A DNA stretch of 64,000 nt from Parasutterella excrementihominis YIT 11859. Lineage in GTDB: Bacteria > Pseudomonadota > Gammaproteobacteria > Burkholderiales > Burkholderiaceae_F. The position numbers and the translations under genes are program-made. The notes beneath the pieces are model-generated. The model worked only from the letters and a program-made list of their open reading frames with translations, did not search any database and was not told the DNA's origin. The stretch's first letter is position 1, and every line of letters begins with the position of its first letter. Positions 1 to 9,524 of this stretch are shown in pieces. The DNA lies in NCBI RefSeq assembly GCF_000205025.1, contig NZ_GL883719.1, forward strand, positions 1 through 64,000, written 5' to 3'.

Positions 1-24
1 GAGAATGCTCATGCCGAGCACACC

Positions 25-52
25 AAAAAAGGCTGCCACTTGGACAGCCTTT
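25..52 (-). terminator. Rho-independent terminator after tRNA-Pro
   Basis: On the minus strand an 8-bp stem (AAAGGCTG at 45-52, CAGCCTTT at 28-35) closes a 9-nt loop and runs into a U-rich tail (A tract at 25-30 on the plus strand). It lies downstream of tRNA-Pro and probably ends the translation operon or the tRNA transcript. Confidence 0.8.
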
Positions 53-62
53 CGAGAATTTG

Positions 63-140
<78 letters not shown>

Positions 141-170
141 CTCAAGAACCGTGATATTACACGATTTTTT

Positions 171-596
171 TTAATTGTGCAAAAACTCTTCGATTTTTTC
201 TAAGTTATAGACGACAGAATCAAATTCTTCCCAATCGATTTCCGCCTGAGAAAAGGTCCCGGCTCCTTCAAAACCAGGGAAAGAAGTCTCCGGAAGCTGT
301 GGTGCAGATGCACCGGCTTTTGCTTCTCTGTCTTCTTTATTCAAAATTTCTCTTGCCGCATCAATACGATAGCCGTCTCCGTAGAGAAGCTCCCGTATTC
401 TGCGGGCAATCAAAATATCTTTTGCGCGGTAAGCACGCTGGCTTCCGCGCTTCATCGGTCTGAGCTGAGAAAATTCTTTTTCCCAAAACCTCAGGACATA
501 ATCTTTTACACCACAAAGTGCGCTCGCTTCCCGAATCGGAAAATACCTTTTCGAAGGTATCGGCGGCAATTCAGGAAGCTTTTTCTTTCTAGGCAT
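171..596 (-). CDS. MerR-family transcriptional regulator downstream of ihfA
   Basis: A 141-residue protein with a single N-terminal MerR-type winged helix-turn-helix at about residues 17-90. The segment [20 protein letters not shown] is the typical DNA-recognition start, followed by a wing with [17 protein letters not shown]. The C-terminal half is acidic and low in complexity and has no visible metal- or drug-binding domain, as is usual for the short MerR protein encoded after ihfA in many proteobacteria. It begins 6 bp after ihfA, so the two are probably co-transcribed. Family knowledge suggests a DNA-binding regulator; its targets and ligand cannot be read from the sequence. Confidence 0.85.
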   Translation of the reverse strand: MPRKKKLPELPPIPSKRYFPIREASALCGVKDYVLRFWEKEFSQLRPMKRGSQRAYRAKDILIARRIRELLYGDGYRIDAAREILNKEDREAKAGASAPQLPETSFPGFEGAGTFSQAEIDWEEFDSVVYNLEKIEEFLHN

Positions 597-602
597 CCGC
601 TA

Positions 603-959
603 TCAAGCCTTTTGGCGGAGGTTGTAATCGATAAAGTCCGTCAGTTTCTTGGAAGGATGGAAGTAGACATCCAAACGGGTCGGAGCGTCAAACCATTCCT
701 TGGCCTCCGGATCAAAGAACATTTTATAGGCTCTTCCGCAGATTTCAAACCTGCCGAGTGTCGTGAGTTTTACTTCCTCTCCGGTTGCCAAAACATCCGA
801 AATGGTCTGGAAAAACTGAGTCACAAAAACTCGAGACATCTCGCGGCTGAAGCCGAGCTCTTCGAAGAGAACTTCTTCGAGCGTGCTGCGGTTCATTGTG
901 TTCTTATCCCCAAGCAACTCTTTGACGAGTTCAAAATTGTCAGGACCAATGTTTGCCAT
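603..959 (-). CDS. ihfA: Integration host factor alpha subunit, divergent
   Basis: A 118-residue HU/IHF-fold protein. By position (directly after pheT) and by its N-terminal helices (MNRSTLEEVLFEELGFSRE) it is the IHF alpha subunit, which with IHF beta bends DNA sharply for recombination, replication and promoter architecture. ATG at 959 follows AAGGGGA with good spacing and lies 9 bp after the pheT stop; Met22 would give the usual family length of about 97. The N-terminal 21 residues are therefore extra. The DNA-intercalating arm is atypical: the conserved RxGRNPKTGE stretch is replaced by FFDPEAKEWF, keeping the proline but losing the basic residues and the glycine. It may have altered DNA affinity or partner choice. 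Confidence 0.85.
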   Translation of the reverse strand: MANIGPDNFELVKELLGDKNTMNRSTLEEVLFEELGFSREMSRVFVTQFFQTISDVLATGEEVKLTTLGRFEICGRAYKMFFDPEAKEWFDAPTRLDVYFHPSKKLTDFIDYNLRQKA

Positions 960-968
960 GACTTCCCC

Positions 969-3380
969 TTAATCTCTCAAGACTGCACCCTCTTTAGCGA
1001 GGGCTTCTACCACAGCGGCGACGGCCTCATCAGCCTCTTCTTCAGAAAGCTGAGCATCCGGGCGCTGGAGCAACATGTTAAATGCAAGGCTCTTCTTCCC
1101 TACATTAGCACCATCCTGGGGTTTGTAAAGATCAAAGAGTTTGAAAGATGACAAACTCAGCAGGCGCGGATCCTTCTTCGCAGCCTTGCGAACGGCATCC
1201 ATCAGCTTCTGAACCGGAACTGCATCGTCAATGAATACGGCGATGTCGCGGGACATCGGCTGGAACTTAGACAGACTGCGGTTGACCGGTACTCCGATAT
1301 CAAGAAGCGCTTCTTCCTTGAGTTCAAAGACTATCGGAGAATGCGGCAGCTCATACTTATGAGCCAATTCCGGGTGAAGCTCACCGATAAATCCGATTTC
1401 TTCGCCGTCGAGATAAGCCGTGGCGGCGCGTCCCGGATGGAGTGCAGGATGGTTAGATTTTTCGAAGCGGAGATTGCGGCCCGGAAGCAACATCTCTACT
1501 GCGCCCTTTAAGTCGAAGAAGTCAAAGTTTCTGGCCTTCTCTCCCCACTGAGCGGGACGGGCAAAACCGTATACCAGTGCGGCAAGATGCAGCGGCTGAT
1601 ACACGCCTTCAACGGCGGAGTCGGAACCCTTAACGGAAGGATCACGCCTGAAGATGCGGCCCAATTCAAACAAAGCGGCTCTATCAGCCTTGCGATTGAG
1701 GTTGTACTTAAGGCGATCCACCAAACCTGAGATCAGCTGTGTTCTCATCACAGCCATTTGAGAAGCGATCGGATTCAAAACCTTGATCGGATCTTTCACT
1801 TCGGCAAAGTCTGCTTCAGCATCTTCACTGATGAAGGAATAGTTAATCAGTTCCTGGAAACCTAAACCAGCCATCTTCTTGCGAAGTTCATGACGGTCGA
1901 GTTTTGCTTCAGAACGTTCGAGCATAGCTACGCGAGCCAGCGGCGGAATTTCCGTCAGGTTCTGATAACCGTAAAGACGAGCAACTTCTTCGATCAGGTC
2001 TTCTTCAATCTCAATGTCAAAGCGATAGCTCGGCGCATCTACAACGAAGGTGTCTCCTTCTTTCTTGAAAGAGAAGCCTAAGCGAGTAAAGCACTCGGCC
2101 ATTTTGTCGTCGGAGATATCAGCACCGATGACTTTTCTGCAGCGGTCAGCTCTCATGCGAACGGGTTCGCGAACGGGCAGCTCTTCGATTTCGTCGACAA
2201 CCGGACCGACCTTGGTTTCAGAGGTACCGCAGATCTCGAGGATCAGGCGAGTGATGTATTCCATGTGATCCACATTGGACTGGAAATCCACACCGCGCTC
2301 AAAACGATAGGCAGCATCGGTCGAGAAGTTTAATTTTCTGCAGCGGCCCTGAATGGCTTTGGGCCACCAAAAGGCAGCTTCAATAAAGACATTCTTCGTC
2401 TCCAGCGAGACGGCGGCATGATCGCCGCCCATGATGCCGGCGATGGCTTCAATGCCGTTGTTGTCGCTGATCACTCCGAAATACGGATCGATATCGACGG
2501 TCTGACCGTTGAGCAGTTCGCCCTTCTCGCCTTCTTTACCCCAGCGAACAGTCAGCGGACCGTCAAGCTTATCGAGGTCAAAAATATGAGTCGGACGGCC
2601 GAGCTCGAGCATGACGTAATTGGAAATGTCCACCAACGCAGAAATCGAACGTTGTCCAGAACGTTCCAGGCGGTCCTTCATCCACTGAGGCGTCGGAGCC
2701 TTCGCATTTACGCCGCAGACCACACGGCCGGCGAACCGTCCGCAAAGATCCGGGGCCTCATTGCGTACTTCGTGAACGCGGTCGCAGGTGGCCGGAACCG
2801 GAGAGAAATCCGGGAGGGAAAGCTCGGCACCGGTCAGCGCTCTCAAATCGCGGCCGACACCGATCACGCTTAAAGCGTCACCGCGGTTCGGAGTTGCTTT
2901 GACTTCAATCTTCTTGTCATCTAGACGTTCGTAGACGCGAATGTCTTCTCCGACAGGCGCATCTTCCGGAAGAATCCACAAACCGGAATGATCTTCGCTG
3001 ATACCTAACTCTCGGCTGGAGCAGAGCATACCGTTGCTCTCGACACCGCGGAGTTTGGCTTTTTTAATCTTGAAATCGCCGGGGAGAACGGCGCCGATGG
3101 TGGCGCAGGGTACCTTGACGCCAGCCTTAACGTTCGGAGCTCCGCAGACGATCTGTACGGGCTCGCCCTTGCCGATATCGACTGTACAAACATGCAGTTT
3201 GTCTGCATTCGGATGCTGATCACAGGTCAGTACCTGAGCAACGATCACACCGGTGAAAGCCGGCGCAATCGGTTCGGCGCCTTCAACTTCCAGACCGCCC
3301 ATGGTCAGGGTTTCGCACAGCTCATCGCTGCTGAGGGCAGGATTGATGTAATGGCGCAGCCACTCTTCTGAAAATAACAT
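969..3380 (-). CDS. pheT: Phenylalanine--tRNA ligase beta subunit
   Basis: An 803-residue protein, normal for bacterial PheT. It forms the (alpha-beta)2 phenylalanyl-tRNA synthetase and carries the editing site that hydrolyses Tyr-tRNA(Phe). Visible domains are the N-terminal EMAP/tRNA-binding OB fold at about 40-150 (VCGAPNVKAG, GVESNGMLCS), the B3/B4 editing region at about 210-370 (LVDISNYVMLELGRPTHIFD), B5 at about 400-475, and a C-terminal anticodon-binding FDX-ACB domain (QPMSRDIAVFIDD onward). The ATG at 3380 follows AAAGGAT with good spacing. It lies 17 bp after pheS and ends 9 bp before ihfA, so all three look co-transcribed. Confidence 0.98.
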   Translation of the reverse strand: MLFSEEWLRHYINPALSSDELCETLTMGGLEVEGAEPIAPAFTGVIVAQVLTCDQHPNADKLHVCTVDIGKGEPVQIVCGAPNVKAGVKVPCATIGAVLPGDFKIKKAKLRGVESNGMLCSSRELGISEDHSGLWILPEDAPVGEDIRVYERLDDKKIEVKATPNRGDALSVIGVGRDLRALTGAELSLPDFSPVPATCDRVHEVRNEAPDLCGRFAGRVVCGVNAKAPTPQWMKDRLERSGQRSISALVDISNYVMLELGRPTHIFDLDKLDGPLTVRWGKEGEKGELLNGQTVDIDPYFGVISDNNGIEAIAGIMGGDHAAVSLETKNVFIEAAFWWPKAIQGRCRKLNFSTDAAYRFERGVDFQSNVDHMEYITRLILEICGTSETKVGPVVDEIEELPVREPVRMRADRCRKVIGADISDDKMAECFTRLGFSFKKEGDTFVVDAPSYRFDIEIEEDLIEEVARLYGYQNLTEIPPLARVAMLERSEAKLDRHELRKKMAGLGFQELINYSFISEDAEADFAEVKDPIKVLNPIASQMAVMRTQLISGLVDRLKYNLNRKADRAALFELGRIFRRDPSVKGSDSAVEGVYQPLHLAALVYGFARPAQWGEKARNFDFFDLKGAVEMLLPGRNLRFEKSNHPALHPGRAATAYLDGEEIGFIGELHPELAHKYELPHSPIVFELKEEALLDIGVPVNRSLSKFQPMSRDIAVFIDDAVPVQKLMDAVRKAAKKDPRLLSLSSFKLFDLYKPQDGANVGKKSLAFNMLLQRPDAQLSEEEADEAVAAVVEALAKEGAVLRD

Positions 3381-3397
3381 TTTTATCCTTTCGCCGA

Positions 3398-4414
3398 TTA
3401 GTTGAACTGTTTGAGGAAGCGGAGGTCGCCTTCGAAGAAAAGACGAAGGTCATCGATTCCGTAGCGGAGCATGGTCAGTCTTTCAAGACCGGAACCGAAA
3501 GCAAAACCGATGTAGCGTTCCGGATCTAAACCGAAGTTTCTGACGACATTCGGATGGACCTCGCCAGAGCCGCTGATTTCCAGCCATTTTCCTTTTCTAG
3601 GACCGCTGGTGAACATCATGTCCACTTCAGCGCTCGGCTCGGTGAACGGGAAGTAGCTCGGACGGAAGCGAACGATGAGGTCGTCCGTTTCAAAGAAGCG
3701 CTTCAGGAAGTCAACATAGACGCCCTTCAAGTCGGCAAAACTGATGTTTTCGTCGATCCAAAGACCTTCGACCTGGTGGAACATCGGGGAATGCGTTGCA
3801 TCGGAGTCCACGCGATAGGTCCTTCCCGGAGCGATGACCTTGATAGGCGGCTTGTGCTGACGGGCATAACGAACCTGCATCGGAGAGGTATGCGGTCTTA
3901 AAGGAAGCTGTTTGCCGGTTTCATCCTTCATGTCCACGTAGAACGTGTCCTGCATAGAGCGGGCCGGATGATTAGGCGGATTATTTAAAGCTGTAAAGGT
4001 GTACCAGTCGTTTTCAACTTCAGGGCCGTCGGCAACATCAAAGCCAATCGTTTTAAAGATTTCTTCGACGCGCATCCAGGTTCTCATGACCGGATGAATA
4101 CCGCCGTAGCCGAACGTACGTCCGGGGAGCGTGATATCGACCGATTCAGAGGTCAATTTACGGTTGAGTTCTTCGCGGGCCAAAGCTTCACGTCGATTAT
4201 TGAGCAGCGTTTCGACTTCACGTTTAGCTTTATTGATTTCGGCTCCGCGAGCGCGTTTTTCTTCGATGGACAGTTTTGCCATCCCCTTCAGCAATGCTGT
4301 CAAAGAACCGTTTTTGCCGAGATAGACCGCTTTCGCGTCTTCAAGGGCTGCCGGCGTTGCGGCCTGATCAAAAGCCTCTTTGGCAGATTGAATGATTAGA
4401 CTGAGATCTTCCAT
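3398..4414 (-). CDS. pheS: Phenylalanine--tRNA ligase alpha subunit
   Basis: A 338-residue catalytic alpha subunit of phenylalanyl-tRNA synthetase, which charges tRNA(Phe) with phenylalanine. The N-terminal about 90 residues are the coiled-coil tRNA-binding arm. The class II core shows motif 2 around [11 protein letters not shown] and motif 3 in the C-terminal [15 protein letters not shown]. Length is typical. The ATG at 4414 has no strong Shine-Dalgarno sequence. A strong terminator hairpin stands between rplT and this gene, so pheST expression probably depends on readthrough, attenuation or its own promoter. No phenylalanine-rich leader peptide like enterobacterial pheM was found. Confidence 0.98.
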   Translation of the reverse strand: MEDLSLIIQSAKEAFDQAATPAALEDAKAVYLGKNGSLTALLKGMAKLSIEEKRARGAEINKAKREVETLLNNRREALAREELNRKLTSESVDITLPGRTFGYGGIHPVMRTWMRVEEIFKTIGFDVADGPEVENDWYTFTALNNPPNHPARSMQDTFYVDMKDETGKQLPLRPHTSPMQVRYARQHKPPIKVIAPGRTYRVDSDATHSPMFHQVEGLWIDENISFADLKGVYVDFLKRFFETDDLIVRFRPSYFPFTEPSAEVDMMFTSGPRKGKWLEISGSGEVHPNVVRNFGLDPERYIGFAFGSGLERLTMLRYGIDDLRLFFEGDLRFLKQFN

Positions 4415-4442
4415 ATTGGGTCAGTTGGATTTTTAGTAACCT

Positions 4443-4480
4443 GAAAAAACAAAAGCCTGGCATATCAAACCAGGCTTTTG
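4443..4480 (-). terminator. Terminator or attenuator hairpin between rplT and pheS
   Basis: A perfect 11-bp stem (CAAAAGCCTGG at 4450-4460 against CCAGGCTTTTG at 4470-4480 on the plus strand) with a 9-nt loop is followed on the minus strand by six U residues (A tract 4444-4449). A second imperfect hairpin (GTTTCAAG with CTTTGAAAC, about 4494-4523) precedes it in the transcript. Position matches the pheS attenuator of enterobacteria, but no Phe-codon leader ORF is visible. Confidence 0.8.
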
Positions 4481-4541
4481 TAGGTATTTTAGCAGTTTCA
4501 AAGCACTGAAAGTGGCTTGAAACCTGCGTGTCTGAAGCTAA

Positions 4542-4898
4542 TTAAGCAAGGCTAGCCTTAGCTTTAGCAACAACAGCGGCGAAACCTTCTTTATCGAAGA
4601 TAGCCATGTTGGACAGAACTTTACGGTCGAGTTCAATACCGGCTTTCTTGAGGCCGTTCATGAACTGGCTGTAGTTCATGCCGTTGGCACGAGCACCGGC
4701 GTTGATACGAGCAATCCACAGACGGCGGAATACGCGTTTCTTGTTGCGGCGATCGCGGTATGCGTACTGACCGGCACGCATAACTGCCTGCTTAGCGACA
4801 CGATAAACATTATTGCGGCGAAGGGTAAAGCCCTTGGACAGCGCAAATACTTTCTTATGACGGGCACGAGCCGTTACACCACGTTTTACTCGGGGCAT
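4542..4898 (-). CDS. rplT: 50S ribosomal protein L20
   Basis: A 118-residue basic protein matching L20 along its full length ([18 protein letters not shown] start, then [23 protein letters not shown], typical of its long N-terminal helix). L20 binds 23S rRNA early in 50S assembly and in other bacteria represses translation of rpmI-rplT by binding the operon mRNA. A GAGGAG ribosome-binding site lies upstream of ATG 4898. It follows rpmI by 18 bp in the conserved infC-rpmI-rplT order. Confidence 0.99.
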   Translation of the reverse strand: MPRVKRGVTARARHKKVFALSKGFTLRRNNVYRVAKQAVMRAGQYAYRDRRNKKRVFRRLWIARINAGARANGMNYSQFMNGLKKAGIELDRKVLSNMAIFDKEGFAAVVAKAKASLA

Positions 4899-4916
4899 CT
4901 TATTCTCTCCTCTAAA

Positions 4917-5114
4917 TTAAGCGTAAGGCATCATCGCGCGGATTTCTTTTTTATCCGACTCGCTGATGGTTAACATGCCGCGCAGGTGACGTTTGTTCTT
5001 CGTCGTGCGCTTGGTGAGAATATGACGCTTGGTAGCGTGTGCACGCTTGATGGAGCCGCCGGAGCGAACTTTAAAACGCTTACTCGCAGCTTTTTTGGTT
5101 TTCATCTTGGGCAT
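4917..5114 (-). CDS. rpmI: 50S ribosomal protein L35
   Basis: A 65-residue, strongly basic L35 ([20 protein letters not shown] start; ends MMPYA). It is a structural protein of the 50S subunit. Length and sequence are typical. It is preceded by a 139-bp leader after infC that contains small hairpins and could hold an L20 autoregulatory site. The start ATG 5114 is preceded by AAGGAACTTAGGCAAA. Confidence 0.98.
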   Translation of the reverse strand: MPKMKTKKAASKRFKVRSGGSIKRAHATKRHILTKRTTKNKRHLRGMLTISESDKKEIRAMMPYA

Positions 5115-5151
5115 TTTGCCTAAGTTCCTTTTATTAGATGATTGCAGGCGC

Positions 5152-5166
5152 CCTCAGACACTGAGG
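5152..5166 (-). promoter_or_regulatory. Hairpin in infC-rpmI leader, possible L20 control site
   Basis: The 139-bp infC-rpmI gap can form a perfect 6-bp hairpin (CCTCAG, 3-nt loop, CTGAGG) about 40 nt upstream of rpmI, plus a weaker one further 5' (CTGC/GCAG near 5198-5210). In E. coli this leader carries the L20 translational operator. Only the stem is seen directly; L20 binding is inference from position. Confidence 0.35.
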
Positions 5167-5253
5167 ATCTTGTTCAGCCTGGTTTCACTTATTTTCTGCC
5201 CGAAAGCAGGGTCGTAATAATACTCCAAAACAAATCATTAATTTGTAAGAATA

Positions 5254-5775
5254 CTATTTCTTTTTCTTAGGAGCCAGAACCATAATCATCTGGCGACCTT
5301 CAAGTTTAGGAAAGGATTCGACCTGAGCAATATCAGCCAAATCTTCTTTCACTTTATTCAGGAGATCTGTACCAAATTCCTGGTGGGCCATTTCACGGCC
5401 TCTGTAGCGCAGTGTGACCTTTGCTTTATTACCGTCGGCTAAAAAACGAGTCAAAGCACGAAGTTTCGTGTCGTAGTCGTTCTTATCCGTCTGCGGACGG
5501 AACTTCACTTCCTTGACCTGAATGACCTTCTGCTTGGCCTTCTGTTCCTGTGCCTTCTTCTGCTCCTGATAGCGGAATTTACCGTAATCCATCAGACGGC
5601 AGACCGGAGGACGAGCGTTCGGCGCGACCTCCACTAAGTCAACATCTGCCTCTTCGGCCATGGCTAAAGCCTGAGAGGTCCTGACGATACCGATCATCTC
5701 GCCGTCAAGACCCGTCAAGCGAACTTCAGGGACGCGGATCTCGCCATTGATCCGGTGTGTACGTTCTTGAGCTAT
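5254..5775 (-). CDS. infC: Translation initiation factor IF-3 with AUA start codon
   Basis: A 173-residue IF-3 that prevents premature subunit joining and proofreads the start codon. The N domain has [19 protein letters not shown] and the linker-C domain has [19 protein letters not shown], both hallmarks. I choose ATA at 5775-5773 as the start: it gives the usual N-terminus ([12 protein letters not shown], close to other betaproteobacterial IF-3 proteins) and has GGAG six bases upstream (5785-5782). The TTG at 5787 overlaps that GGAG and has no site of its own. Rare AUU/AUA/AUC starts on infC are the known basis of IF-3 self-repression. The gene follows thrS within 20 bp. Confidence 0.93.
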   Translation of the reverse strand: MAQERTHRINGEIRVPEVRLTGLDGEMIGIVRTSQALAMAEEADVDLVEVAPNARPPVCRLMDYGKFRYQEQKKAQEQKAKQKVIQVKEVKFRPQTDKNDYDTKLRALTRFLADGNKAKVTLRYRGREMAHQEFGTDLLNKVKEDLADIAQVESFPKLEGRQMIMVLAPKKKK

Positions 5776-5791
5776 TTTCGTCTCCAATTAG

Positions 5792-7717
5792 TTATTCAAT
5801 TTCGTTCACGTTGCGGCGCGTTGCCACATCTTCCTGAACGAGCTTAATAAAGTCTTCCACGCTCATGGCGCCAAGATCCTTGCCGCCGCGAACTCGAACC
5901 GCGACTTTACCTTCTGCCTTTTCCTTAGCTCCGACAACGAGGATGTAAGGAAGCTTCTGCAGGCTAAGTTCGCGAATCTTATATGTAATTTTGCCGTTTC
6001 GCAAATCTGCTTCGGCACGAAGACCCGCCTTTTTGAGCATAGAAACCACTTCTTTGGCGTAATCGGCCTGGTCGTCGGTAATGTTGGCAACGGCGACCTG
6101 AACCGGAGCAAGCCACGGAGGAAGCTGACCGGCATAGTGTTCAAGCAGCATGCCGATGAAGCGTTCCAAGCTGCCGACGATTGCGCGGTGGAGCATCACC
6201 GGAGTGGCTCTGCCGTTGCTTTCGGTCACATATTCGGCACCGAGGCGAGCCGGCATCTGGAAGTCGACCTGGATCGTACCGCACTGCCAACCGCGGCCTA
6301 AGGAGTCGCGCAGATGGTATTCAATCTTCGGACCGTAGAAAGCGCCTTCACCCGGAAGAATATCGTACTTGATGCCCGAAGCATCCAATGCATCCATCAG
6401 AGCTTTTTCTGCTTTATCCCAAGTTGCGTCGTCACCGATACGTTTTTCCGGACGTGTTGCAATCTTGTAGGAAATATCGGTAAAGCCGTAGTCGGCGTAA
6501 ACCTTCTGAACGAGCTTGGTGTAAGCGGTGCATTCGGAAAGAATCTGATCTTCTGTACAGAAGATGTGCCCATCGTCCTGAGTGAAACCGCGGACGCGCA
6601 TCAAGCCGTGCAGAGAGCCGGACGGTTCATTTCTGTGGCAGGCACCGAATTCACCGTAGCGGATCGGCAGATCGCGGTAGGAGCGAACGGCGCTGTTGAA
6701 AATTTGAATGTGGCCCGGGCAGTTCATCGGTTTCAGAGCGTAGTAACGGTTTTCCGACTCTGTCGTGAACATGTTTTCTTTGTACTTAGACCAGTGACCG
6801 GATTTTTCCCAGAGAGAACGGTCTAACAGCTGAGGAGCCTTAACCTCCTGATAGTCGTTGTCCTGGTAAACACGGCGCATGTACTGTTCAACCTGCTGCC
6901 AGAGTGCCCAGCCACGAGCGTGCCAGAAGATAAGACCCGGAGCTTCTTCCTGGAAATGGAAGAGATCGAGTTCCTTGCCGAGGCGGCGATGATCGCGCTT
7001 TTCTGCTTCTTCCAGCATATGGAGGTAAGCAGCCATATCGTCTTTCTTGGCCCAGGCGGTACCGTAAATTCTCTGCAGCATTTCATTCTTGCTGTCGCCT
7101 CTCCAGTAGGCACCGGCAAGCTTCATTAGCTTGTGAACTTTCAGACGGCCTGTGCTCGGGACGTGAGGTCCGCGGCAAAGGTCGACGTAGTCGCCCTGAC
7201 GGTACAGAGAAATAGTTTCACCTGCGGGAATAGAACCGATGATTTCGGCCTTGTAGTGTTCGCCGATGGAGTTGAAGTATTTGACGGCCTCGTCGCGGTC
7301 CATCTCTTCACGAACGATCGGAAGATCGCGTTTGACGATCTCGTCCATCTTCTTTTCGATGAGCGGCAGATCTTCGTTGGTCAGATGTTTCGGCAGAGAG
7401 AAGTCATAGTAGAAACCGTTTTCAATCACCGGCCCGATCGTGATCTGGGCTTCCGGATACAGTTCCTTGACTGCCTGAGCCATCAAGTGAGAGGTCGAAT
7501 GACGAATGATCTCAAGGCCCTCAGGGTCTTTGTCAGTCACAATCGAAACCGTACTGTTTTCGGTAATCGGGTGAGACAGGTCCACGAGTTTGCCGTTAAC
7601 TTTACCTGCCAAAGCAGCGCGAGCCAGGCCGGCGCCGATAGAGGCTGCAACGTCACCTACGGTAACCGGTGAATCGAATTCACGTTTGGAGCCGTCGGGC
7701 AGAGTTACTTCGATCAT
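5792..7717 (-). CDS. thrS: Threonine--tRNA ligase
   Basis: A 641-residue ThrRS of normal length. Domains in order: TGS at 1-62, the N2 editing domain with the zinc/editing motif [16 protein letters not shown] near residue 73 and the second-half motif around residue 180, the class II catalytic core with [31 protein letters not shown] and the motif 3 region [19 protein letters not shown], and a C-terminal anticodon-binding domain from about residue 535. GGAGA lies upstream of ATG 7717. First gene of the thrS-infC-rpmI-rplT-pheST-ihfA run. No obvious tRNA-like operator was identified in the 165-bp leader. Confidence 0.99.
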   Translation of the reverse strand: MIEVTLPDGSKREFDSPVTVGDVAASIGAGLARAALAGKVNGKLVDLSHPITENSTVSIVTDKDPEGLEIIRHSTSHLMAQAVKELYPEAQITIGPVIENGFYYDFSLPKHLTNEDLPLIEKKMDEIVKRDLPIVREEMDRDEAVKYFNSIGEHYKAEIIGSIPAGETISLYRQGDYVDLCRGPHVPSTGRLKVHKLMKLAGAYWRGDSKNEMLQRIYGTAWAKKDDMAAYLHMLEEAEKRDHRRLGKELDLFHFQEEAPGLIFWHARGWALWQQVEQYMRRVYQDNDYQEVKAPQLLDRSLWEKSGHWSKYKENMFTTESENRYYALKPMNCPGHIQIFNSAVRSYRDLPIRYGEFGACHRNEPSGSLHGLMRVRGFTQDDGHIFCTEDQILSECTAYTKLVQKVYADYGFTDISYKIATRPEKRIGDDATWDKAEKALMDALDASGIKYDILPGEGAFYGPKIEYHLRDSLGRGWQCGTIQVDFQMPARLGAEYVTESNGRATPVMLHRAIVGSLERFIGMLLEHYAGQLPPWLAPVQVAVANITDDQADYAKEVVSMLKKAGLRAEADLRNGKITYKIRELSLQKLPYILVVGAKEKAEGKVAVRVRGGKDLGAMSVEDFIKLVQEDVATRRNVNEIE

Positions 7718-7742
7718 TAATCTTTCTCCAAAAATTCTTCAA

Positions 7743-7772
7743 ATTATTCGATTGGTTCGAGCGCGGACGCAA
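7743..7772 (-). promoter_or_regulatory. Candidate promoter for thrS operon
   Basis: On the minus strand TTGCGT (7772-7767) and AATAAT (7748-7743) are separated by 18 bp and lie 25 bp before the thrS start. The fit to sigma-70 is moderate and no experiment supports it. Confidence 0.35.
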
Positions 7773-7882
7773 AAAGGCCCAGCCGAACGTAAAAAGTAGA
7801 TTTTACCGTCTAACCGGAGCCTAATGCTGAGTCGCGCCTTACTTTTTCAGCCTTTCAGAGGCTTAATACTTAGCTTTAAAAC

Positions 7883-8173
7883 TTATTTCGTGGGTTTGTC
7901 CTTAAACGCTTTCCCGCTCAGGATGACGCCGAAAACCGACAGAACGGTAAGCCAAATACACTGACGGATAAACCAGTCGGTATTCACTGAGCCGATAACT
8001 TCGATCCAAAGGAGGAATTTAAGAATGATGTAGGTTGCCAAAATACCGATAAAGGCACCTATGACACAAGCCAACACCACCCCGAGAAAATTAGGAACTC
8101 TCTTCCGAAAAAAGAGGCCGGACAGAATTCCGATGCAAAACGACAGGATCAGCGTCAAAAATGAAATTAGCAC
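7883..8173 (-). CDS. Small membrane protein of unknown function
   Basis: A 96-residue hydrophobic protein. Three membrane segments are visible, at about residues 2-20, 28-55 and 68-85, with a short basic loop FRKRVPN after the first and a basic tail. The start is GTG 8173, with AAGGAG five bases upstream, which supports a real gene. I do not recognise a family. It is divergent from the M20 peptidase gene and separated from thrS by 165 bp. It could be a small transporter-like or membrane-stress protein, but nothing beyond topology supports this. Confidence 0.6.
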   Translation of the reverse strand: MLISFLTLILSFCIGILSGLFFRKRVPNFLGVVLACVIGAFIGILATYIILKFLLWIEVIGSVNTDWFIRQCIWLTVLSVFGVILSGKAFKDKPTK

Positions 8174-8257
8174 TTTCGCTCCTTATGCGATTTTCTTAAT
8201 ATGAATGTTGCAAGGATACCTATTCCAAATCTTCAATTACTGCAAAAAGGTCCGAAA

Positions 8258-9511
8258 ATGGAACACTTCTCTCCCAAGATTGTCGAAGCTGTAGAAACAG
8301 TCAAAACCAGCCCTTCCGTACAACGTGCTTTCGACTATGTGAAAGACCATCTCGAAGAAACGATTCGTGATCAGAAAGAACTCGTACTGATCGAAGCGCC
8401 GACCGGTCACGAAAAAGCCAAAGCTGAACGCTACCTTTCTATGCTTCGTGAGGCCGGTCTGGATGATATCTACATGGACGAGCACTTTAACGTCATCGGC
8501 AAGCTGCACGGAACCGGCAATACCGGCTGCAGTGTTTTACTCGAAGGCCATTTAGACACCGTATTTTCTTTCGGCGACGTCAAAGGGATTGAGACAGATG
8601 CCGAAGGACGTATCCACTGCCCCGGCATTTGCGACGACACCCGTGCTATCGCCGCCAACCTCGCTGTTCTGAGAGCTTTTAAAGCGGCAAATCTTCGACC
8701 CGTTCACGATATCTACTTCTGCGGTACGGTCTGCGAAGAAGGTCTCGGGGGCATGAAAGGCATGGCCTGGACACTTGACCAGCTCAAAGACAAAACCAAT
8801 CTGCTGGCCACAATTTCCATTGACGGCGCGACGGCAGAAATTTTTTACGCCAACGCCACCGGCATGATCGACCTTGAGGTCACGATTGAAGGCCCGGGCG
8901 GTCACGCGTGGACAGCGTGCGAACGCGTCAGCGCCATCCATACCGCAGGCTTGGCCATCGCGGAAATCGCCAAGATCGTTCCGCCGAAAGATCCTAAGAC
9001 AACTCTGACCGTCAGTTTGATCGAAGGCGGTCAGGCAATTCACGCCATCGCTCAGAAAGCAGTCTTCAAGATCAATGCTCGTTCAAATTCTCAGGCTGCA
9101 CTGAATGAAATAGAAGAACAAATCTATCATGCCATCCGCCGCGGCGTTGAAATCGAACAAAAGAAAGAAGGCGGCGAAGGAGAACTCAGTCTTTCGATCG
9201 AAAAGACGCTGGACGTCCCCGCAGGATCTCAGCCGGATGATGCAGCGATCATTCAGCTTGCCAAACTGGCCACTCAAGCCGTCGGCAGAAATTACAAATT
9301 CCTGCCGGGCGGCTGCACCAATACCAACATGTCTATCGAGCGCGGCATCCCTGCCGTGACACTCGGACGCGGCGGCGAAGAATACGGCACTCATACGCTT
9401 AAGGAATGGTTCAATCCGAAAGGCGTCTATGCCTGCGAACAGAAGTCCATTCTGATGCTGTCCGTACTCGCCGGATTAGACGGTGTTATTGCACCTCTGG
9501 ACAAAGCCTAA
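8258..9511 (+). CDS. M20-family metallopeptidase (peptidase T/ArgE-like)
   Basis: A 417-residue cytosolic zinc hydrolase of the M20 family, which cleaves small peptides or N-acyl amino acids. Metal and catalytic motifs are in order: LLEGHLDTVFSF (His and catalytic Asp), GICDDTRAIAANL (bridging Asp), CEEGLGG (catalytic Glu-Glu), SIDG (Asp), and the C-terminal GTHTLKEWF histidine. The GPGGHAW segment begins the lid/dimerisation domain. I start at ATG 8258 because AAGG lies seven bases upstream; ATG 8201 has no such site. Its stop overlaps the AAGGAG of the downstream NfeD gene, suggesting co-transcription. The substrate is not predictable. Confidence 0.9.
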   Translation: MEHFSPKIVEAVETVKTSPSVQRAFDYVKDHLEETIRDQKELVLIEAPTGHEKAKAERYLSMLREAGLDDIYMDEHFNVIGKLHGTGNTGCSVLLEGHLDTVFSFGDVKGIETDAEGRIHCPGICDDTRAIAANLAVLRAFKAANLRPVHDIYFCGTVCEEGLGGMKGMAWTLDQLKDKTNLLATISIDGATAEIFYANATGMIDLEVTIEGPGGHAWTACERVSAIHTAGLAIAEIAKIVPPKDPKTTLTVSLIEGGQAIHAIAQKAVFKINARSNSQAALNEIEEQIYHAIRRGVEIEQKKEGGEGELSLSIEKTLDVPAGSQPDDAAIIQLAKLATQAVGRNYKFLPGGCTNTNMSIERGIPAVTLGRGGEEYGTHTLKEWFNPKGVYACEQKSILMLSVLAGLDGVIAPLDKA

Positions 9512-9524
9512 AGGAGCGCATGAA

